Shown piece after piece: positions 51,721 through 61,529 of a DNA stretch of 64,000 nt. How positions within the stretch are numbered: position 1 is the stretch's first letter; every line of letters begins with the position of its first letter. This stretch comes from Oscillospiraceae bacterium CM. Lineage in GTDB: Bacteria > Bacillota > Clostridia > Oscillospirales > Oscillospiraceae. Location: NCBI GenBank assembly GCA_022870705.1, contig CP072107.1, forward strand, positions 1,424,501 to 1,488,500, written 5' to 3'. The notes below the pieces were generated by a model. It was not told the DNA's origin. It saw only the letters and a list, made by a program, of their open reading frames with translations, and did no database searches. Made by a program: the position numbers and the translations under genes.

Positions 51721-53091
51721 TTATTTCCCGACGCAAAAGCGCTCGAAGATGCGAGAAACGATGTCCTCCCGAACCGTTTTGCCGGTAACCTCGCCGAGTG
51801 CCGACATCGCCGACTCAATGTCCGTCAAAACGGCGTCGGGTGTCACACCTGCTTGGAGCGCCGCCGCCGCGCGTGCGATATCCTCCCGCGCTCGCGCGAT
51901 GGCACCGGCCTGCCGGGCGTTTGTGAGGATTTCGCCGCCGGGCACGCCGTCGGTGCCGGTAAACAGTCGCCCAAGCACCGTGCCGAGTTCCGGGAGTCCC
52001 TCCCCCGTCACCGCAGAGACTTCAACGATATTCTGAAAGCGTGTTTTTAAAAGCGTTTTATCGAGCTTTTGAGCAAGGTCGCTTTTACTCACAACAGCGA
52101 CGGCATTTTTTGCTTGGGCGGCGATGTCCAAAACGCGCCGGTCGTCGTCCGTCAGATCCATGCTGCCGTCAAAAACGGCGAGGATGAGTGCGGCTGTTTC
52201 CGCCGCGCCAAGCGCCCGGTCGACACCGAGCGACTCAATAGCGTCCTGCGTGCGCCTGATACCGGCCGTGTCAACAAGGCGCAGAACGACGCCGCCGAAG
52301 CGGAGCTTTTCCTCAATTGTATCGCGCGTTGTTCCGGCGTGTGGGGTGACAATGGCCCTTTCGTATCCGGCCAGCGCGTTCAAAAGCGAGGATTTTCCCA
52401 CGTTTGGCCGCCCGACGAGGGCCGTTTTCACCCCGTCTTTTAAAATCCGGCCGCGTTCATATGTTTTCAGAAGTATTTCGAGCGCGAGGGCGACGCCATC
52501 CAACACAGCAAGGCAGTCTTCCGTTTTGAAATCCTCAAGCGCTTCGTCGGGATAGTCGATAACGGCAAAAAAATGGGCGGAGATGTCAACAAGCGCATTA
52601 TAGGCCGTATGGATTTTCTGCGCAATCGCGCCGCCGAGCTGACCGGCCGCGTTTTTAGCCGCCTGTTCTGTTTCGGCGTCGATAAGGTCAATAACGGCCT
52701 CCGCCTGCGTCAGGTCAAGCCGCCCGTTTAAAAACGCGCGCTGTGTAAACGCACCCGGCTCGGCAGGACGCGCACCCACACGAATCAGTTCGTCGAGAAC
52801 GGCGGCCAGAACGACGGGCGCGCCGTGGCAGTGCAGTTCAGCTGTGTTCTCACCCGTATAGCTGTTGGGGGCGTGGCTGACGGCACAGAGGCCATAGTCG
52901 AGCGGCGCACCGGTCTCGTCGACAATCGCGCCGTATAGGAGCTTCCTGTCTTCGGCATCACTCATTTTTATGCCGCTTTTTGAGCGAAATATTCTGTCAG
53001 CTGCGGCGATGGCGTTCGGGCCGCTCAATCGGATAATGCCGACCCCGGCTCTGCCGATGCCTGTTGCAAGGGCCGCGATGGTGTCTGCCAT
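51721..53091 (-). CDS. mnmE: tRNA uridine-5-carboxymethylaminomethyl modification GTPase MnmE
   Basis: 456 residues. An N-terminal tetrahydrofolate-binding domain (IAALATGIGRAGVGIIRLSG), helical domain with an inserted G domain: G1 GRPNVGKSSLLNAL, G3 DTAGIR, G4 SKSD; the C-terminus is FCVGK, where most members have FCIGK. It acts with MnmG on U34 of tRNAs. Its partner gene mnmG is 4.7 kb away on the other strand rather than adjacent. Confidence 0.96.
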   Translation of the reverse strand: MADTIAALATGIGRAGVGIIRLSGPNAIAAADRIFRSKSGIKMSDAEDRKLLYGAIVDETGAPLDYGLCAVSHAPNSYTGENTAELHCHGAPVVLAAVLDELIRVGARPAEPGAFTQRAFLNGRLDLTQAEAVIDLIDAETEQAAKNAAGQLGGAIAQKIHTAYNALVDISAHFFAVIDYPDEALEDFKTEDCLAVLDGVALALEILLKTYERGRILKDGVKTALVGRPNVGKSSLLNALAGYERAIVTPHAGTTRDTIEEKLRFGGVVLRLVDTAGIRRTQDAIESLGVDRALGAAETAALILAVFDGSMDLTDDDRRVLDIAAQAKNAVAVVSKSDLAQKLDKTLLKTRFQNIVEVSAVTGEGLPELGTVLGRLFTGTDGVPGGEILTNARQAGAIARAREDIARAAAALQAGVTPDAVLTDIESAMSALGEVTGKTVREDIVSRIFERFCVGK

Positions 53092-53124
53092 GATGATACC
53101 TCCTTTTTCGAACTGATTCGGCTG

Positions 53125-53400
53125 TACGGCGGGCGGGCATGGAATCCGCCCGGATGATGACGGCGGTGGTTAGGCAAAGGCTAACGGGGCGATGTGGGCA
53201 TCGCCCCCTACGGGGAGGCTGAGGCGTAGACAGAGAAATTATAATCGCCCCTACGGCAATTTGCATCTTTCTCAATTGCTATTTTGTAGGGACGGCCATT
53301 GGCCGTCCGCCGTTGCTGGGCACGGGCGGATACGGAAACAGGGGCAGACACGAGGCCTGCCCCTGCGGTATGTTTCTGCTTCTGTCACCGCCGGGGCAAG
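53125..53400. repeat. Dispersed hairpin repeats between mnmE and the transketolase genes
   Basis: No gene. Units: GGCGGGCATGGAATCCGCC (about 53131), GGGGCGATG/GCATCGCCCC then CTAC (about 53188-53214), TAGGGACGGCCATTGGCCGTC (about 53287), GGGCGGATACGG (about 53327) and GGGGCAGAC/GCCTGCCCC (about 53341). Stem interiors differ while the GGGGC/GCCCC frame is kept. Confidence 0.75.
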
Positions 53401-53417
53401 AGACGCCCGCCCAACGT

Positions 53418-54401
53418 TTACAGTGAAAAGATGCCGCGCTTTTTTCTGGAGACGGCGCGACCTGCTGCCTGGGCGATAGCTTCCGCCGTCAGGCCGTACT
53501 CTTTTTTGAGATAATCCTCCGTGCCGACTTGCCCGAAGCGGTCGGTGACGCCGACCATTTCAACTGGCACGGGATATGTTTTCACGACGGCCTCCGAGAC
53601 GGCGGCGCCGAGGCCGCCGAAGATGTTGTGATTCTCCGCAGTGACAAACGTCTTCGTCTCGCGGGCACATTTTTCGATGAGCGCCATGTCAATCGGCTTC
53701 CATGTGAAGAGATCGACAATACGTGCCGAAATTTTATCTTTTTTAAGCATCTCACGCGCTTCGAGGGCTTCCGCCACCAGAATGCCGGAGGCGAAAATCG
53801 TGACGTCCTTGCCGTCGGCTAAAATGTTGCCCTTGCCAATCTCAAATGTCGAGCCCTCCTCGTAGATAGCCGTCACGTTTTTGCGCGGCATACGGAGATA
53901 GTAAACGCCGTAGCGCCCGGCGAGCTGACGGACGACATCTTTCACCATAACGGGGTCCGTGAGCTCAATGAGCGTGATGCCGGGGATGGAGCGGAGAACG
54001 CCCATATCCTCAAAAGGCATGTGCGTACCGCCGTTATACGAGGCCGTCACACCGGGGTCTGAGCCGAGAATTTTGACATTTAATTTGGCGTAGGCCGCCG
54101 AGATCATGATCTGGTCACATGTTTTGCGCGAGGCAAAACAGCCGAAGCTGTGCGCGAAGGGAATTTTGCCGACGGCCGAGAGCCCGGCGGCGATGCCAAC
54201 CATGTTGGCTTCGGCGATACCGACGTTAAAAGCCCTCTCTGGATACGCCTTGAAAAACGGTTTCATGCCGGAGGAACTGACGAGGTCGGCGTCTAAAACG
54301 ACGATGTCCTCGTTTTCCTCCGCCAGAGCCATCAGCGTTTTGCAGTACGCGTCACGCATCAGCGTGTCGCTTTTTGAAAATGATTCACGGACGTTAAACA
54401 T
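53418..54401 (-). CDS. Transketolase, C-terminal subunit
   Basis: 327 residues: pyrimidine-binding plus C-terminal domains of a split transketolase. FNVGIAEANMVGIAAGLSAVGKIPFAHSFGCFASRKTCDQIMISAAY contains the catalytic Glu of the TPP site, followed by VTASYNGGTHMPFEDMGVLRSIPGI. It pairs with the N-terminal subunit encoded directly upstream, overlapping by eight bases, in the non-oxidative pentose phosphate pathway. Confidence 0.95.
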   Translation of the reverse strand: MFNVRESFSKSDTLMRDAYCKTLMALAEENEDIVVLDADLVSSSGMKPFFKAYPERAFNVGIAEANMVGIAAGLSAVGKIPFAHSFGCFASRKTCDQIMISAAYAKLNVKILGSDPGVTASYNGGTHMPFEDMGVLRSIPGITLIELTDPVMVKDVVRQLAGRYGVYYLRMPRKNVTAIYEEGSTFEIGKGNILADGKDVTIFASGILVAEALEAREMLKKDKISARIVDLFTWKPIDMALIEKCARETKTFVTAENHNIFGGLGAAVSEAVVKTYPVPVEMVGVTDRFGQVGTEDYLKKEYGLTAEAIAQAAGRAVSRKKRGIFSL

Positions 54402-55386
54402 CTGCTTCCCCCTCTTCCGGGTCTGTCTCTTCCGTCATGGCAGGCGGCGCCACCTCGGTCGGTGATGCCGCATCTTCTGATGCCGCCGCCTGTTCGGTGG
54501 CTTCTTCTTCGGCGGCCTTCTTCTCCAGCCGCTCTGCTGCGGCGGCCGCGCGGGCACCTTCGAGGCGCTCTGTCACCACCTTGACGGCTTCTTCCATCTG
54601 CTCCTTTGTAAAGCTCATGTGATGGTTGCCCTCAACGCCGGCGGCAAACGTGCCAAAGCCTTTAACCGTGTCCAGGACGATGACCGACGGGACACCTTTT
54701 GTATTTTTAGCCGTCACAACAGCGTCAAGAATCGCCCCGGTATCGTGGCCGTCAACCGTCTGGACAAACCAGCCAAAGGCGGCGAATTTCTCGCCGATGT
54801 CGCCGAGGTCCATGATATCCTTTGTAAAGCCGTCGAGCTGCTGCTTATTGCGGTCAACAAATGTGATCATATTGTCAACCTTGAACTGGGAAGCGGACAT
54901 GACGCCCTCCCAGACCTGACCCTCGTCGCACTCCCCGTCTCCAATGATGAGATAGGTGATGCTGTCGGACTTGTTCAGGCGGCACCCGAGCGCAATGCCG
55001 ATGGCCGCCGAAATGCCCTGACCCAAGGATCCTGTCGTCATATCAACGCCGGGCGTCTTGTTCCGGTCACAGTGGCTGGGCAGCCGACCGCCGCCCTGAT
55101 TGAGTTCTGCGAGCATCTCCTTTGGGAAAAAGCCCTTTAAAGAGAGCGTTGCGTATAACGCCGGGCCCGCATGGCCCTTCGACAAAACGAGCCTGTCCCG
55201 CTCCGGCCAGCCGGGATTGGCGGGGTCACAGCGCAGCTCGCTGCCGTATAAAACAGCCAGGGTTTCCACAATTGACATTGCACCGCCGATATGGCCCGCC
55301 CCGAAGCCCTCCAGCTCCTGCAGCGTGACAAGGCGGATACCCTCAGCGATGACGCGAAGCTCCTTGGCGCTTACTTGATGTTCCAT
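54394..55386 (-). CDS. Transketolase, N-terminal subunit, with acidic/alanine-rich tail
   Basis: 330 residues. TPP/Mg2+ motif IGDGECDEGQVWEGVMSASQ...DRNKQQLDG, FGAGHIGGAMSIVETLAVLY and LSKGHAGPALYATLSLKGF. The enzyme part ends near residue 275; residues 276-330 are a low-complexity tail rich in Ala and Glu (AAAAAERLEKKAAEEEATEQ, PTEVAPPAMTEETDPEEGEA), which family members normally lack. The tail is probably disordered. It may mediate assembly, or be a neutral expansion. Confidence 0.93.
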   Translation of the reverse strand: MEHQVSAKELRVIAEGIRLVTLQELEGFGAGHIGGAMSIVETLAVLYGSELRCDPANPGWPERDRLVLSKGHAGPALYATLSLKGFFPKEMLAELNQGGGRLPSHCDRNKTPGVDMTTGSLGQGISAAIGIALGCRLNKSDSITYLIIGDGECDEGQVWEGVMSASQFKVDNMITFVDRNKQQLDGFTKDIMDLGDIGEKFAAFGWFVQTVDGHDTGAILDAVVTAKNTKGVPSVIVLDTVKGFGTFAAGVEGNHHMSFTKEQMEEAVKVVTERLEGARAAAAAERLEKKAAEEEATEQAAASEDAASPTEVAPPAMTEETDPEEGEADV

Positions 55387-55414
55387 CTCACACCTCTATT
55401 CCTTTTCTGTGTGT

Positions 55415-56818
55415 TTAAAAGCTGATTTTCTTGAGCAAATAATGGACAAGGTCGTCCGTTTTGACACGCTCCTGCGCCATGGTATCACGGTCGCGCACGG
55501 TGACACAGCCATCCTCCATGGACTCGAAGTCAAACGTCAGGCAATACGGCGTGCCGATCTCATCCTGCCGTCTGTAGCGCTTGCCAATAGAGCCGGCATC
55601 GTCAAAATCCACCATAAAATGCTTCCGGAGGTTGTCGTAGACAGCGCCCGCCGCCTCCGACAGTTTTTTCGACAGCGGCAGAACGGCGCATTTAAACGGC
55701 GCAAGCGCCGGGTGCAGTCGTAAAACGACACGCGTGTCGTTTTTCTCAGCGTCGACGACCTCCTCGTCGTAGGCGTCGATGAGAAACGCGAGCGTTACGC
55801 GGTCGGCGCCGAGCGACGGCTCAATGACGTAAGGGATATATTTTTCGTTCGTCTCCTGATCGAAGTATTCCATATTTTCGCCCGACGTTGTCTGATGGGC
55901 TTTGAGATCAAAATCCGTTCTGTCGGCAACGCCCCACAGTTCGCCCCAACCGAACGGGAAGAGAAACTCAAAGTCGGTCGTGGCGTTGGAGTAGTGGGAC
56001 AGCTCCTCCTTCTCATGGTCGCGCAGGCGGATGTTTTCCTCATTCATGCCAAGCGCGAAGAGCCAGTCGCGGCAGAAGCTACGCCAATAATCAAACCATT
56101 CAAGGTCGGTACCGGGTTTGCAGAAAAACTCCAGCTCCATCTGTTCAAATTCGCGCGTTCTGAAAGTGAAGTTGCCGGGCGTGATTTCATTCCGGAACGA
56201 TTTGCCGATTTGGCACACGCCGAATGGTACCTTCTTGCGCGATGTGCGCTGGATATTTTTGAAATTGACGAAAATGCCCTGTGCCGTCTCCGGACGGAGG
56301 TATATCTGCGCCGCCGTATCCTCATTGACACCCTGATATGTTTTAAACATAAGGTTAAATTTGCGAATGTCCGTGAAGTCTGCTTTACCGCAGTCCGGGC
56401 AGGTGATGCCCTTGTCTTTAATATAAGCGATGAGCGCGTCGTTATCCATCGCTTCAATCACAACGTCCGTCACATTATTGGCGTGATTCCATTCCTCGCA
56501 GAGCTTGTCGGCCCGGTGGCGCGTTTTGCAGGCCTTGCAGTCAATAAGCGGGTCATTAAAGGTCGCGACATGGCCGGAGGCGACCCAGACCTGCGGGTTC
56601 ATGAGTATGGCCGAGTCAAGCCCGACGTTATATGGGCTCTCCTGCACGAACTTTTTCCACCAGGCGCGTTTGATGTTGTTTTTCAGCTCGACGCCTAAAG
56701 GGCCGTAGTCCCACGTGTTGGCAAGGCCGCCGTAAATTTCGCTGCCCGCATACACAAAGCCGCGCCCCTTGCAGAGCGCTACGAGCTTGTCCATCGTTTT
56801 TTCCGTATTTTTCAGCAT
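55415..56818 (-). CDS. glyS: Glycyl-tRNA synthetase (single-chain, dimeric type)
   Basis: 467 residues. Class II motifs: [24 protein letters not shown] (motif 1 region), [37 protein letters not shown] with [15 protein letters not shown] (motif 2), and [14 protein letters not shown] (motif 3), then an anticodon-binding domain. A Cys4-like zinc pair (CKACKTRH...CPDCG) lies in the insertion. Alpha2 enzyme, as in most Firmicutes with this type, unlike the glyQ/glyS heterotetramer. No T-box leader was found in the roughly 90-nt leader. Confidence 0.96.
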   Translation of the reverse strand: MLKNTEKTMDKLVALCKGRGFVYAGSEIYGGLANTWDYGPLGVELKNNIKRAWWKKFVQESPYNVGLDSAILMNPQVWVASGHVATFNDPLIDCKACKTRHRADKLCEEWNHANNVTDVVIEAMDNDALIAYIKDKGITCPDCGKADFTDIRKFNLMFKTYQGVNEDTAAQIYLRPETAQGIFVNFKNIQRTSRKKVPFGVCQIGKSFRNEITPGNFTFRTREFEQMELEFFCKPGTDLEWFDYWRSFCRDWLFALGMNEENIRLRDHEKEELSHYSNATTDFEFLFPFGWGELWGVADRTDFDLKAHQTTSGENMEYFDQETNEKYIPYVIEPSLGADRVTLAFLIDAYDEEVVDAEKNDTRVVLRLHPALAPFKCAVLPLSKKLSEAAGAVYDNLRKHFMVDFDDAGSIGKRYRRQDEIGTPYCLTFDFESMEDGCVTVRDRDTMAQERVKTDDLVHYLLKKISF

Positions 56819-56833
56819 ATATCCTCCATCGTT

Positions 56834-56935
56834 GGGGCGGATTCCAGTTCCGCCCTAAAGCGTGACAGGATCAACGCGCGCCCGAATGATCATTTACACA
56901 TTTTTTAATTATATCCTATCGATGCCTCTTGTCAA
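56834..56935 (-). promoter_or_regulatory. Promoter and leader of glyS
   Basis: On the minus strand TTGACA (56930-56935), 16 bp, TATAAT (56908-56913). Between promoter and gene lies one dispersed hairpin (GGGCGGAA/TTCCGCCC, 56834-56856), so this repeat is transcribed in the glyS 5' leader. Confidence 0.75.
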
Positions 56936-56999
56936 CTGGCGGGATGGTTAAAAAAGGCGGGGATTGGGCGGTCGCGTCTTGCAATTATCATGCATTTAG

Positions 57000-57735
57000 C
57001 TTACAATGTGTTTTCAGCATGAGCCTGTGGGGGCGAGGACGCCTCCCTCCGTCAGTCGCTTCGCGACTGCCACCTCCCTCTTGAGGGAGGCTCGGGACGC
57101 GGCGTTTTGTAGGGACGGCCATTGGCCGTCCGTCGTTGGCGGACACGGGCGGATATGGAATCCGCCCCTACGGCTGGGCGAATCGCCCTCATCCGTCACG
57201 ACTTCGTCGTGCCACCTTCCCCCAGGGGAAGGCTTCTGGGTGAAATCGCCGTAACAAAAATATGCTTCTGTCTCGATTGCCTTTTTGTAGGGACGGCCAT
57301 TGGCCGTCCGTCGTTGGCGGACACGGGCGGATATGGAATCCGCCCCTACGTGGAGCGGCGACATTGGTACGGCGACATAGGTACATTGTGCGCGCGAGAA
57401 GAACAATCCTCACTCCCCTCCGGGGACATCTCCTTTGCAAAGGCGCCTTGGCACGGCACGGACGGCCAATGGCCGTCCCTACGGCACGCTCCGTAGCCCC
57501 CTCATCCGTCACGACTTCGTCGTGCCACCTTCCCCCAGGGGAAGGCTTCATGGGTGATAATCGCCGTAACAAAAATATGCTTCTGTTTCGATTGCTTTTT
57601 GTAGGGACGGCCATTGGCCGTCCGTCGTTGGCGGACACGCGCGGATATGGAATCCGCCCCTACGTGGAGCACAGCCCCCTCATCCGTCACGACTTCGTCG
57701 TGCCACCTTCCCCCAGGGGAAGGCTTCTGGGAGCG
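57000..57735. repeat. Dense cluster of dispersed hairpin repeats upstream of mnmG
   Basis: About 0.9 kb (56.9-57.77 kb) without a credible gene. A compound unit recurs: TAGGGACGGCCATTGGCCGTC, then GGCGGACACGGGCGGATATG and ATCCGCCCCTACG. It starts near 57110, 57288 and 57601, with an inverted half near 57458-57481. A second unit, CCCTCATCCGTCACGACTTC through CCAGGGGAAGGC, starts near 57188, 57499 and 57673. Segments 57188-57353 and 57499-57667 are near-identical but separated by different sequence. Frames through them (for example 57014-57406 minus) are repeat artefacts. Confidence 0.85.
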
Positions 57736-57766
57736 GGTTATATTTATAGTAATAAGGAAGCGTTCT

Positions 57767-59632
57767 ATGACGTACGACGCCGGACAATTTGATATTGCCG
57801 TCATCGGGGCAGGGCATGCTGGGATTGAAGCGGCCCTGGCGTCAGCGCGCCTTGGGATGAAAACCATTTGCTTCACAATTAACCTCGACGCTATCGGCAA
57901 CATGCCGTGCAACCCCGCTATTGGCGGTACGGCGAAGGGCCACCTCGTCCGCGAGCTGGACGCCTTGGGCGGCGAGATGGCGAAGGCCGCCGACGAAACG
58001 TGTATTCAATATAGGCTTTTAAACCGCGGGAAAGGCCCTGCCGTCCATTCCCTGCGCGCACAGGCCGACAGGCGGGCTTATCAGGCGCGGATGAAACAAG
58101 CGCTTGAGCAGCAGGGGAACCTAAGCCTTAAACAGGCGGAAATCGTTGATATCGCTGTTCAAAATGGCGCGGTTACGAGCGTCACGACACATACAGGGGC
58201 TGTTTACCGCGTGAAGGCCGCCGTTATTTGCTCTGGAACGTACTTATCGGGCCGAACGATCGTTGGCGAGACCGTCTGCGAAGGCGGGCCGGACGGGATG
58301 TTTGCAGCCACTGCCCTCGGCTCCCGGCTGAAAGCCCTCGGCCTTGAGATGCGCCGGTTTAAAACAGGCACGCCGCCGCGCCTTAACGCCCGCAGCGTTG
58401 ACTTTTCCAAAATGGAGATTCAGCCGGGCGACGACGTGCCGGTGCCGTTTTCCTTTGAAACGGCGTCCCCGCCCGAAAACCGCGCCGTCTGTTATCTGAC
58501 ATATACAAATGAAGAAACGCACACCGTCATCCGTGAAAATCTTGACCGCAGCCCATTGTATTCCGGCGTCATCGAGGGCGTCGGCCCGCGATACTGCCCA
58601 TCCATTGAAGACAAGGTCGTGCGCTTTGCCGATAAAAAACGCCATCAGCTTTTTATCGAGCCGATGGGCCTCGGTACCGAGGAGGTCTACGTGCAGGGCT
58701 TCTCCTCCTCCCTGCCGGAGGACGTACAGATTAAAATGCTGCACACCATTCCGGGCCTTGAGAACGCCGAAATGATGCGCAGCGCTTATGCCATTGAATA
58801 CGACTGCCTTGACCCTTTAGAGCTTCTCCCGACGCTGGAGACGAAAAAAATTCGCGGTCTTTACGGCGCAGGGCAGTTTAACGGCACATCCGGCTACGAG
58901 GAGGCTGCCGTGCAGGGCTTTGTCGCGGGCGTGAATGCCGCATTGGCGATTAAAGGTGAGCCGCCGATGCTCCTCCGGCGCGACGACGGGTATATCGGCA
59001 CGCTCATCGACGACCTCGTGACGAAGGGCACAAACGAGCCGTATCGCATGATGACATCGCGCTCGGAATACAGGCTCTACCACCGACAGGACAACGCAGA
59101 CATTCGCCTAGCCCACATTGGGCACCGCATCGGCCTCATTTCGAACGCGCGGTATGAAAAGATTGTCACGAAATACGAGGCTGTTGCGCGCGAAATGAAG
59201 CGTCTGGAGACGACGTTTATCCCGCCGACGCCAGAGCTTGCCGCCATGCTTGAAGAGAATGGGACGACGGCGCCGCCGTCCGGCGTGAGTCTGGCTTCCC
59301 TGCTGCGCCGACCACAGCTGAATTATGAGAGCCTTGCGCCGTTTGACCGGGACAGGCCGGGGCTTGACCTCGCCGTTCGTGAGCAGGCCGAAATTTCGAT
59401 TAAATACGACGGGTATTTAAAACGCCAGACGCGGCAGGTTGAGGACGCGCGGCGGATGGAGGACGTCCGCCTGCCGGACGACATTGACTACAGCACGCTG
59501 CAGGGGCTGCGCATCGAAGCGCGGCAAAAGCTCACGCGCGTGCGTCCTTTAAATCTTGGGCAGGCTTCACGCATTTCCGGTGTATCACCCGCCGATATTG
59601 CGGCGCTCATGATTCATCTGGGTAGAGGATGA
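57767..59632 (+). CDS. mnmG: tRNA uridine-5-carboxymethylaminomethyl modification enzyme MnmG (GidA)
   Basis: 621 residues. FAD site [23 protein letters not shown], then [34 protein letters not shown] and the second signature [20 protein letters not shown]. It works with MnmE on U34 of tRNA. ATG at 57767 has AAGGAAG six bases upstream; the frame is open 51 codons further but runs through the repeat cluster, so those codons are discarded. Confidence 0.96.
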   Translation: MTYDAGQFDIAVIGAGHAGIEAALASARLGMKTICFTINLDAIGNMPCNPAIGGTAKGHLVRELDALGGEMAKAADETCIQYRLLNRGKGPAVHSLRAQADRRAYQARMKQALEQQGNLSLKQAEIVDIAVQNGAVTSVTTHTGAVYRVKAAVICSGTYLSGRTIVGETVCEGGPDGMFAATALGSRLKALGLEMRRFKTGTPPRLNARSVDFSKMEIQPGDDVPVPFSFETASPPENRAVCYLTYTNEETHTVIRENLDRSPLYSGVIEGVGPRYCPSIEDKVVRFADKKRHQLFIEPMGLGTEEVYVQGFSSSLPEDVQIKMLHTIPGLENAEMMRSAYAIEYDCLDPLELLPTLETKKIRGLYGAGQFNGTSGYEEAAVQGFVAGVNAALAIKGEPPMLLRRDDGYIGTLIDDLVTKGTNEPYRMMTSRSEYRLYHRQDNADIRLAHIGHRIGLISNARYEKIVTKYEAVAREMKRLETTFIPPTPELAAMLEENGTTAPPSGVSLASLLRRPQLNYESLAPFDRDRPGLDLAVREQAEISIKYDGYLKRQTRQVEDARRMEDVRLPDDIDYSTLQGLRIEARQKLTRVRPLNLGQASRISGVSPADIAALMIHLGRG

Positions 59633-59759
59633 CAAAAAACGGGCAAAATATTAACGAAATTTTCCATTTTGACAGTGGCGCGAGACGCGGAAATGTGTTA
59701 TAAATAAAAAAGCGGCGAGCGGTTTTTGCATAAAGGCGCCATTGTACTGTGAGGGCAAT

Positions 59760-60866
59760 ATGAACACTGACAAGTATAAAAGATTTTTATTGAGATTTGG
59801 CTATTGGGCGGCGATCTTTGCGATCGTTTACGTCTTTTTCCGGTATGTCTTTGCCTTTACCCTGCCTTTTCTGATTGCATTCACTGTTGCGGTGTTATTG
59901 CGCCCGGCCGTTTTATTTTTATTCAAAAAATTTAAAATTCCAAAAGGGCTCTCCGGCCTCGTCCTTGTCATTTTTGTTTATCTCGCTTTGGCGGGCCTCT
60001 TGTTTTTGATTACAAGCCAGATCATCGTCGGTATCCTGGAACTCATTAAGGTTATGCCGAGTATCTTCACCTCCGCCGTTGTGCCGGCGCTCAGCCAGCT
60101 CAGCACAACACTTGTGGCGCTGCTGACCCGATTCAACGTCTCCGCCGTCAACATCGTCAACGACTCAATGCCGCAGATCATTACGTCAATTGGCGGTGCG
60201 GTGACGGATTTTTCCGTCTATGTCGTCACTTGGGTTTCCGGCGTGGCTGTCAGCATTCCTGAGGCGATTCTCACAGCGATTATCTGTATTATCGTATCTG
60301 TATACGCGACGGTTGATTACGATCAAATTACCGGCTTTTTTAAAACGATTTTCCCAAAAAACGTCGTCTCCGTGACGCTGGCGGCCGGGCAGAGCCTGAA
60401 AACGATTCTCGGCAACTTTACCAAATCGTATCTGCTCATTATGCTCATCACGTTTTCAGAAATCGCCATCGGCCTTTTGATCATCGGGCAGCGCTGGGCA
60501 GTTTTGATCGCGCTGATTATCGCCGTTTTTGACATTCTCCCGATCATCGGCTCTGGGCTTATTTTGATACCCTGGACGATTATTACTTTCATTCTGGGCG
60601 ATTTTAAAATCGGCGTATCCCTTGCCATTTTATATGTGTTCGTCACCATTGTCCGTCAGATTATCGAGCCGAAAATTGTCGGCAAGCAAGTTGGCCTGCA
60701 TCCGCTTGTCACCCTTTTCTGTATGTGGATGGGTGCGCACCTCTTTGGCGGTATCGGCCTGTTCGGATTTCCGATCACTGTTTTGATCATTAAAAATCTT
60801 GTTGAAAGCGGCGTTGTCGGCCGACATTCCGACACTGCGCCAACACAGCCCAACGGGCAACAATAG
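59760..60866 (+). CDS. ytvI: Sporulation membrane protein YtvI (AI-2E transporter family)
   Basis: 368 residues with about eight membrane segments. [22 protein letters not shown], the central amphipathic loop, and [22 protein letters not shown] with [27 protein letters not shown] are the AI-2E/YtvI landmarks. YtvI is one of the sporulation-associated members; a solute is not established. ATG 59760 has GAGGG five bases upstream; TTG 59742 is a possible alternative. Confidence 0.88.
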   Translation: MNTDKYKRFLLRFGYWAAIFAIVYVFFRYVFAFTLPFLIAFTVAVLLRPAVLFLFKKFKIPKGLSGLVLVIFVYLALAGLLFLITSQIIVGILELIKVMPSIFTSAVVPALSQLSTTLVALLTRFNVSAVNIVNDSMPQIITSIGGAVTDFSVYVVTWVSGVAVSIPEAILTAIICIIVSVYATVDYDQITGFFKTIFPKNVVSVTLAAGQSLKTILGNFTKSYLLIMLITFSEIAIGLLIIGQRWAVLIALIIAVFDILPIIGSGLILIPWTIITFILGDFKIGVSLAILYVFVTIVRQIIEPKIVGKQVGLHPLVTLFCMWMGAHLFGGIGLFGFPITVLIIKNLVESGVVGRHSDTAPTQPNGQQ

Positions 60867-60906
60867 TGCCGTCATGGCGTAATACCGGAATTCCTGTAAA
60901 AATTAC

Positions 60907-60935
60907 TTTACAACATTTTACTGACGTGTTAAAAT
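60907..60935 (+). promoter_or_regulatory. Promoter of rpsO
   Basis: TTTACA (60907-60912), 17 bp, TAAAAT (60930-60935). It leaves a leader of about 125 nt. Confidence 0.75.
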
Positions 60936-60941
60936 ACGAAG

Positions 60942-61060
60942 GATTGAGCCGACGGATGACGCCGACGGCACGCCGCCTCTTGGTTTCGGGACAAAGCCGG
61001 ACTTTATCCGGTGCCTTTCCGCCCGATACTCAGAAGCCGGGGAATAAAAAAAGAAAGGAT
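60942..61060 (+). promoter_or_regulatory. Structured leader of rpsO (possible S15 autoregulation site)
   Basis: Contains short inverted repeats such as GCCGACGG/CCGACGGC, GCCGGA/TCCGGTGC and CCGGGG close to the ribosome binding site. Firmicutes rpsO leaders often bind S15, but I cannot fit this one to a known class. Confidence 0.35.
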
Positions 61061-61069
61061 TTGTTAACG

Positions 61070-61336
61070 ATGATTACGAAAGACCAAAAAACAGCTGTTA
61101 TCGAAGCAAACCGCGCCCACGGCACGGACACCGGTTCTCCGGAGGTCCAGATCGCCATTCTGACCGAGCGCATTGCCCAGCTGACAGAGCATCTGCGCTC
61201 ACACGCCAAGGACAACCACAGCCGCCTTGGTATGTACAAAATGATCGGCAAGCGCCGCAGCCTGCTTGACTATCTGGCCAAGAAAGACATCGAGCGATAC
61301 AGAGCCATTATCGCAAAGCTCGGCATCAGAAAGTAA
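61070..61336 (+). CDS. rpsO: 30S ribosomal protein S15
   Basis: 88 residues, family length. [52 protein letters not shown] is the S15 signature. It binds 16S rRNA early in 30S assembly. ATG 61070 is chosen because it has AAAGGAT upstream and gives the exact family length. It is followed by pnp, the usual order. Confidence 0.98.
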   Translation: MITKDQKTAVIEANRAHGTDTGSPEVQIAILTERIAQLTEHLRSHAKDNHSRLGMYKMIGKRRSLLDYLAKKDIERYRAIIAKLGIRK

Positions 61337-61346
61337 AACGGACGTA

Positions 61347-61384
61347 TGAGGGCTGGTCTGAGCGTATCAGATCAGCCCTTTTAT
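61347..61384 (+). terminator. Terminator/attenuator between rpsO and pnp
   Basis: AGGGCTGGTCTGA pairs with TCAGATCAGCCCT (G-U allowed), followed by TTTTAT. In this gene pair partial read-through is common. 61385-61529 holds no gene or clear promoter. Confidence 0.8.
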
Positions 61385-61529
61385 GAAATAATAAGCCCCA
61401 AACCACCGTTATCCGTAATAGGAGCATGCGCTTTCATAGCAGTTGAAAATGCGTCTGAGACCGGCTCGGATCTATTTTCAAATGCTAAGAACGTGATGCT
61501 CCGCCAAAACAACTTAAAAGGAGTATCAT

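Noticed and set aside
55895-56698. 267-codon plus-strand ORF opposite glyS
   Set aside because: Antisense shadow of a highly conserved synthetase gene.
56819-56935. T-box leader upstream of glyS
   Set aside because: The leader is only about 90 nt and lacks the T-box core and specifier stem; it contains only one dispersed hairpin.
57014-57912. Several 110-180 codon ORFs in the repeat cluster upstream of mnmG
   Set aside because: Their translations repeat the same hairpin units in different frames (for example GRPMAVPT and RRSRDG strings), so they are products of the repeats, not genes.
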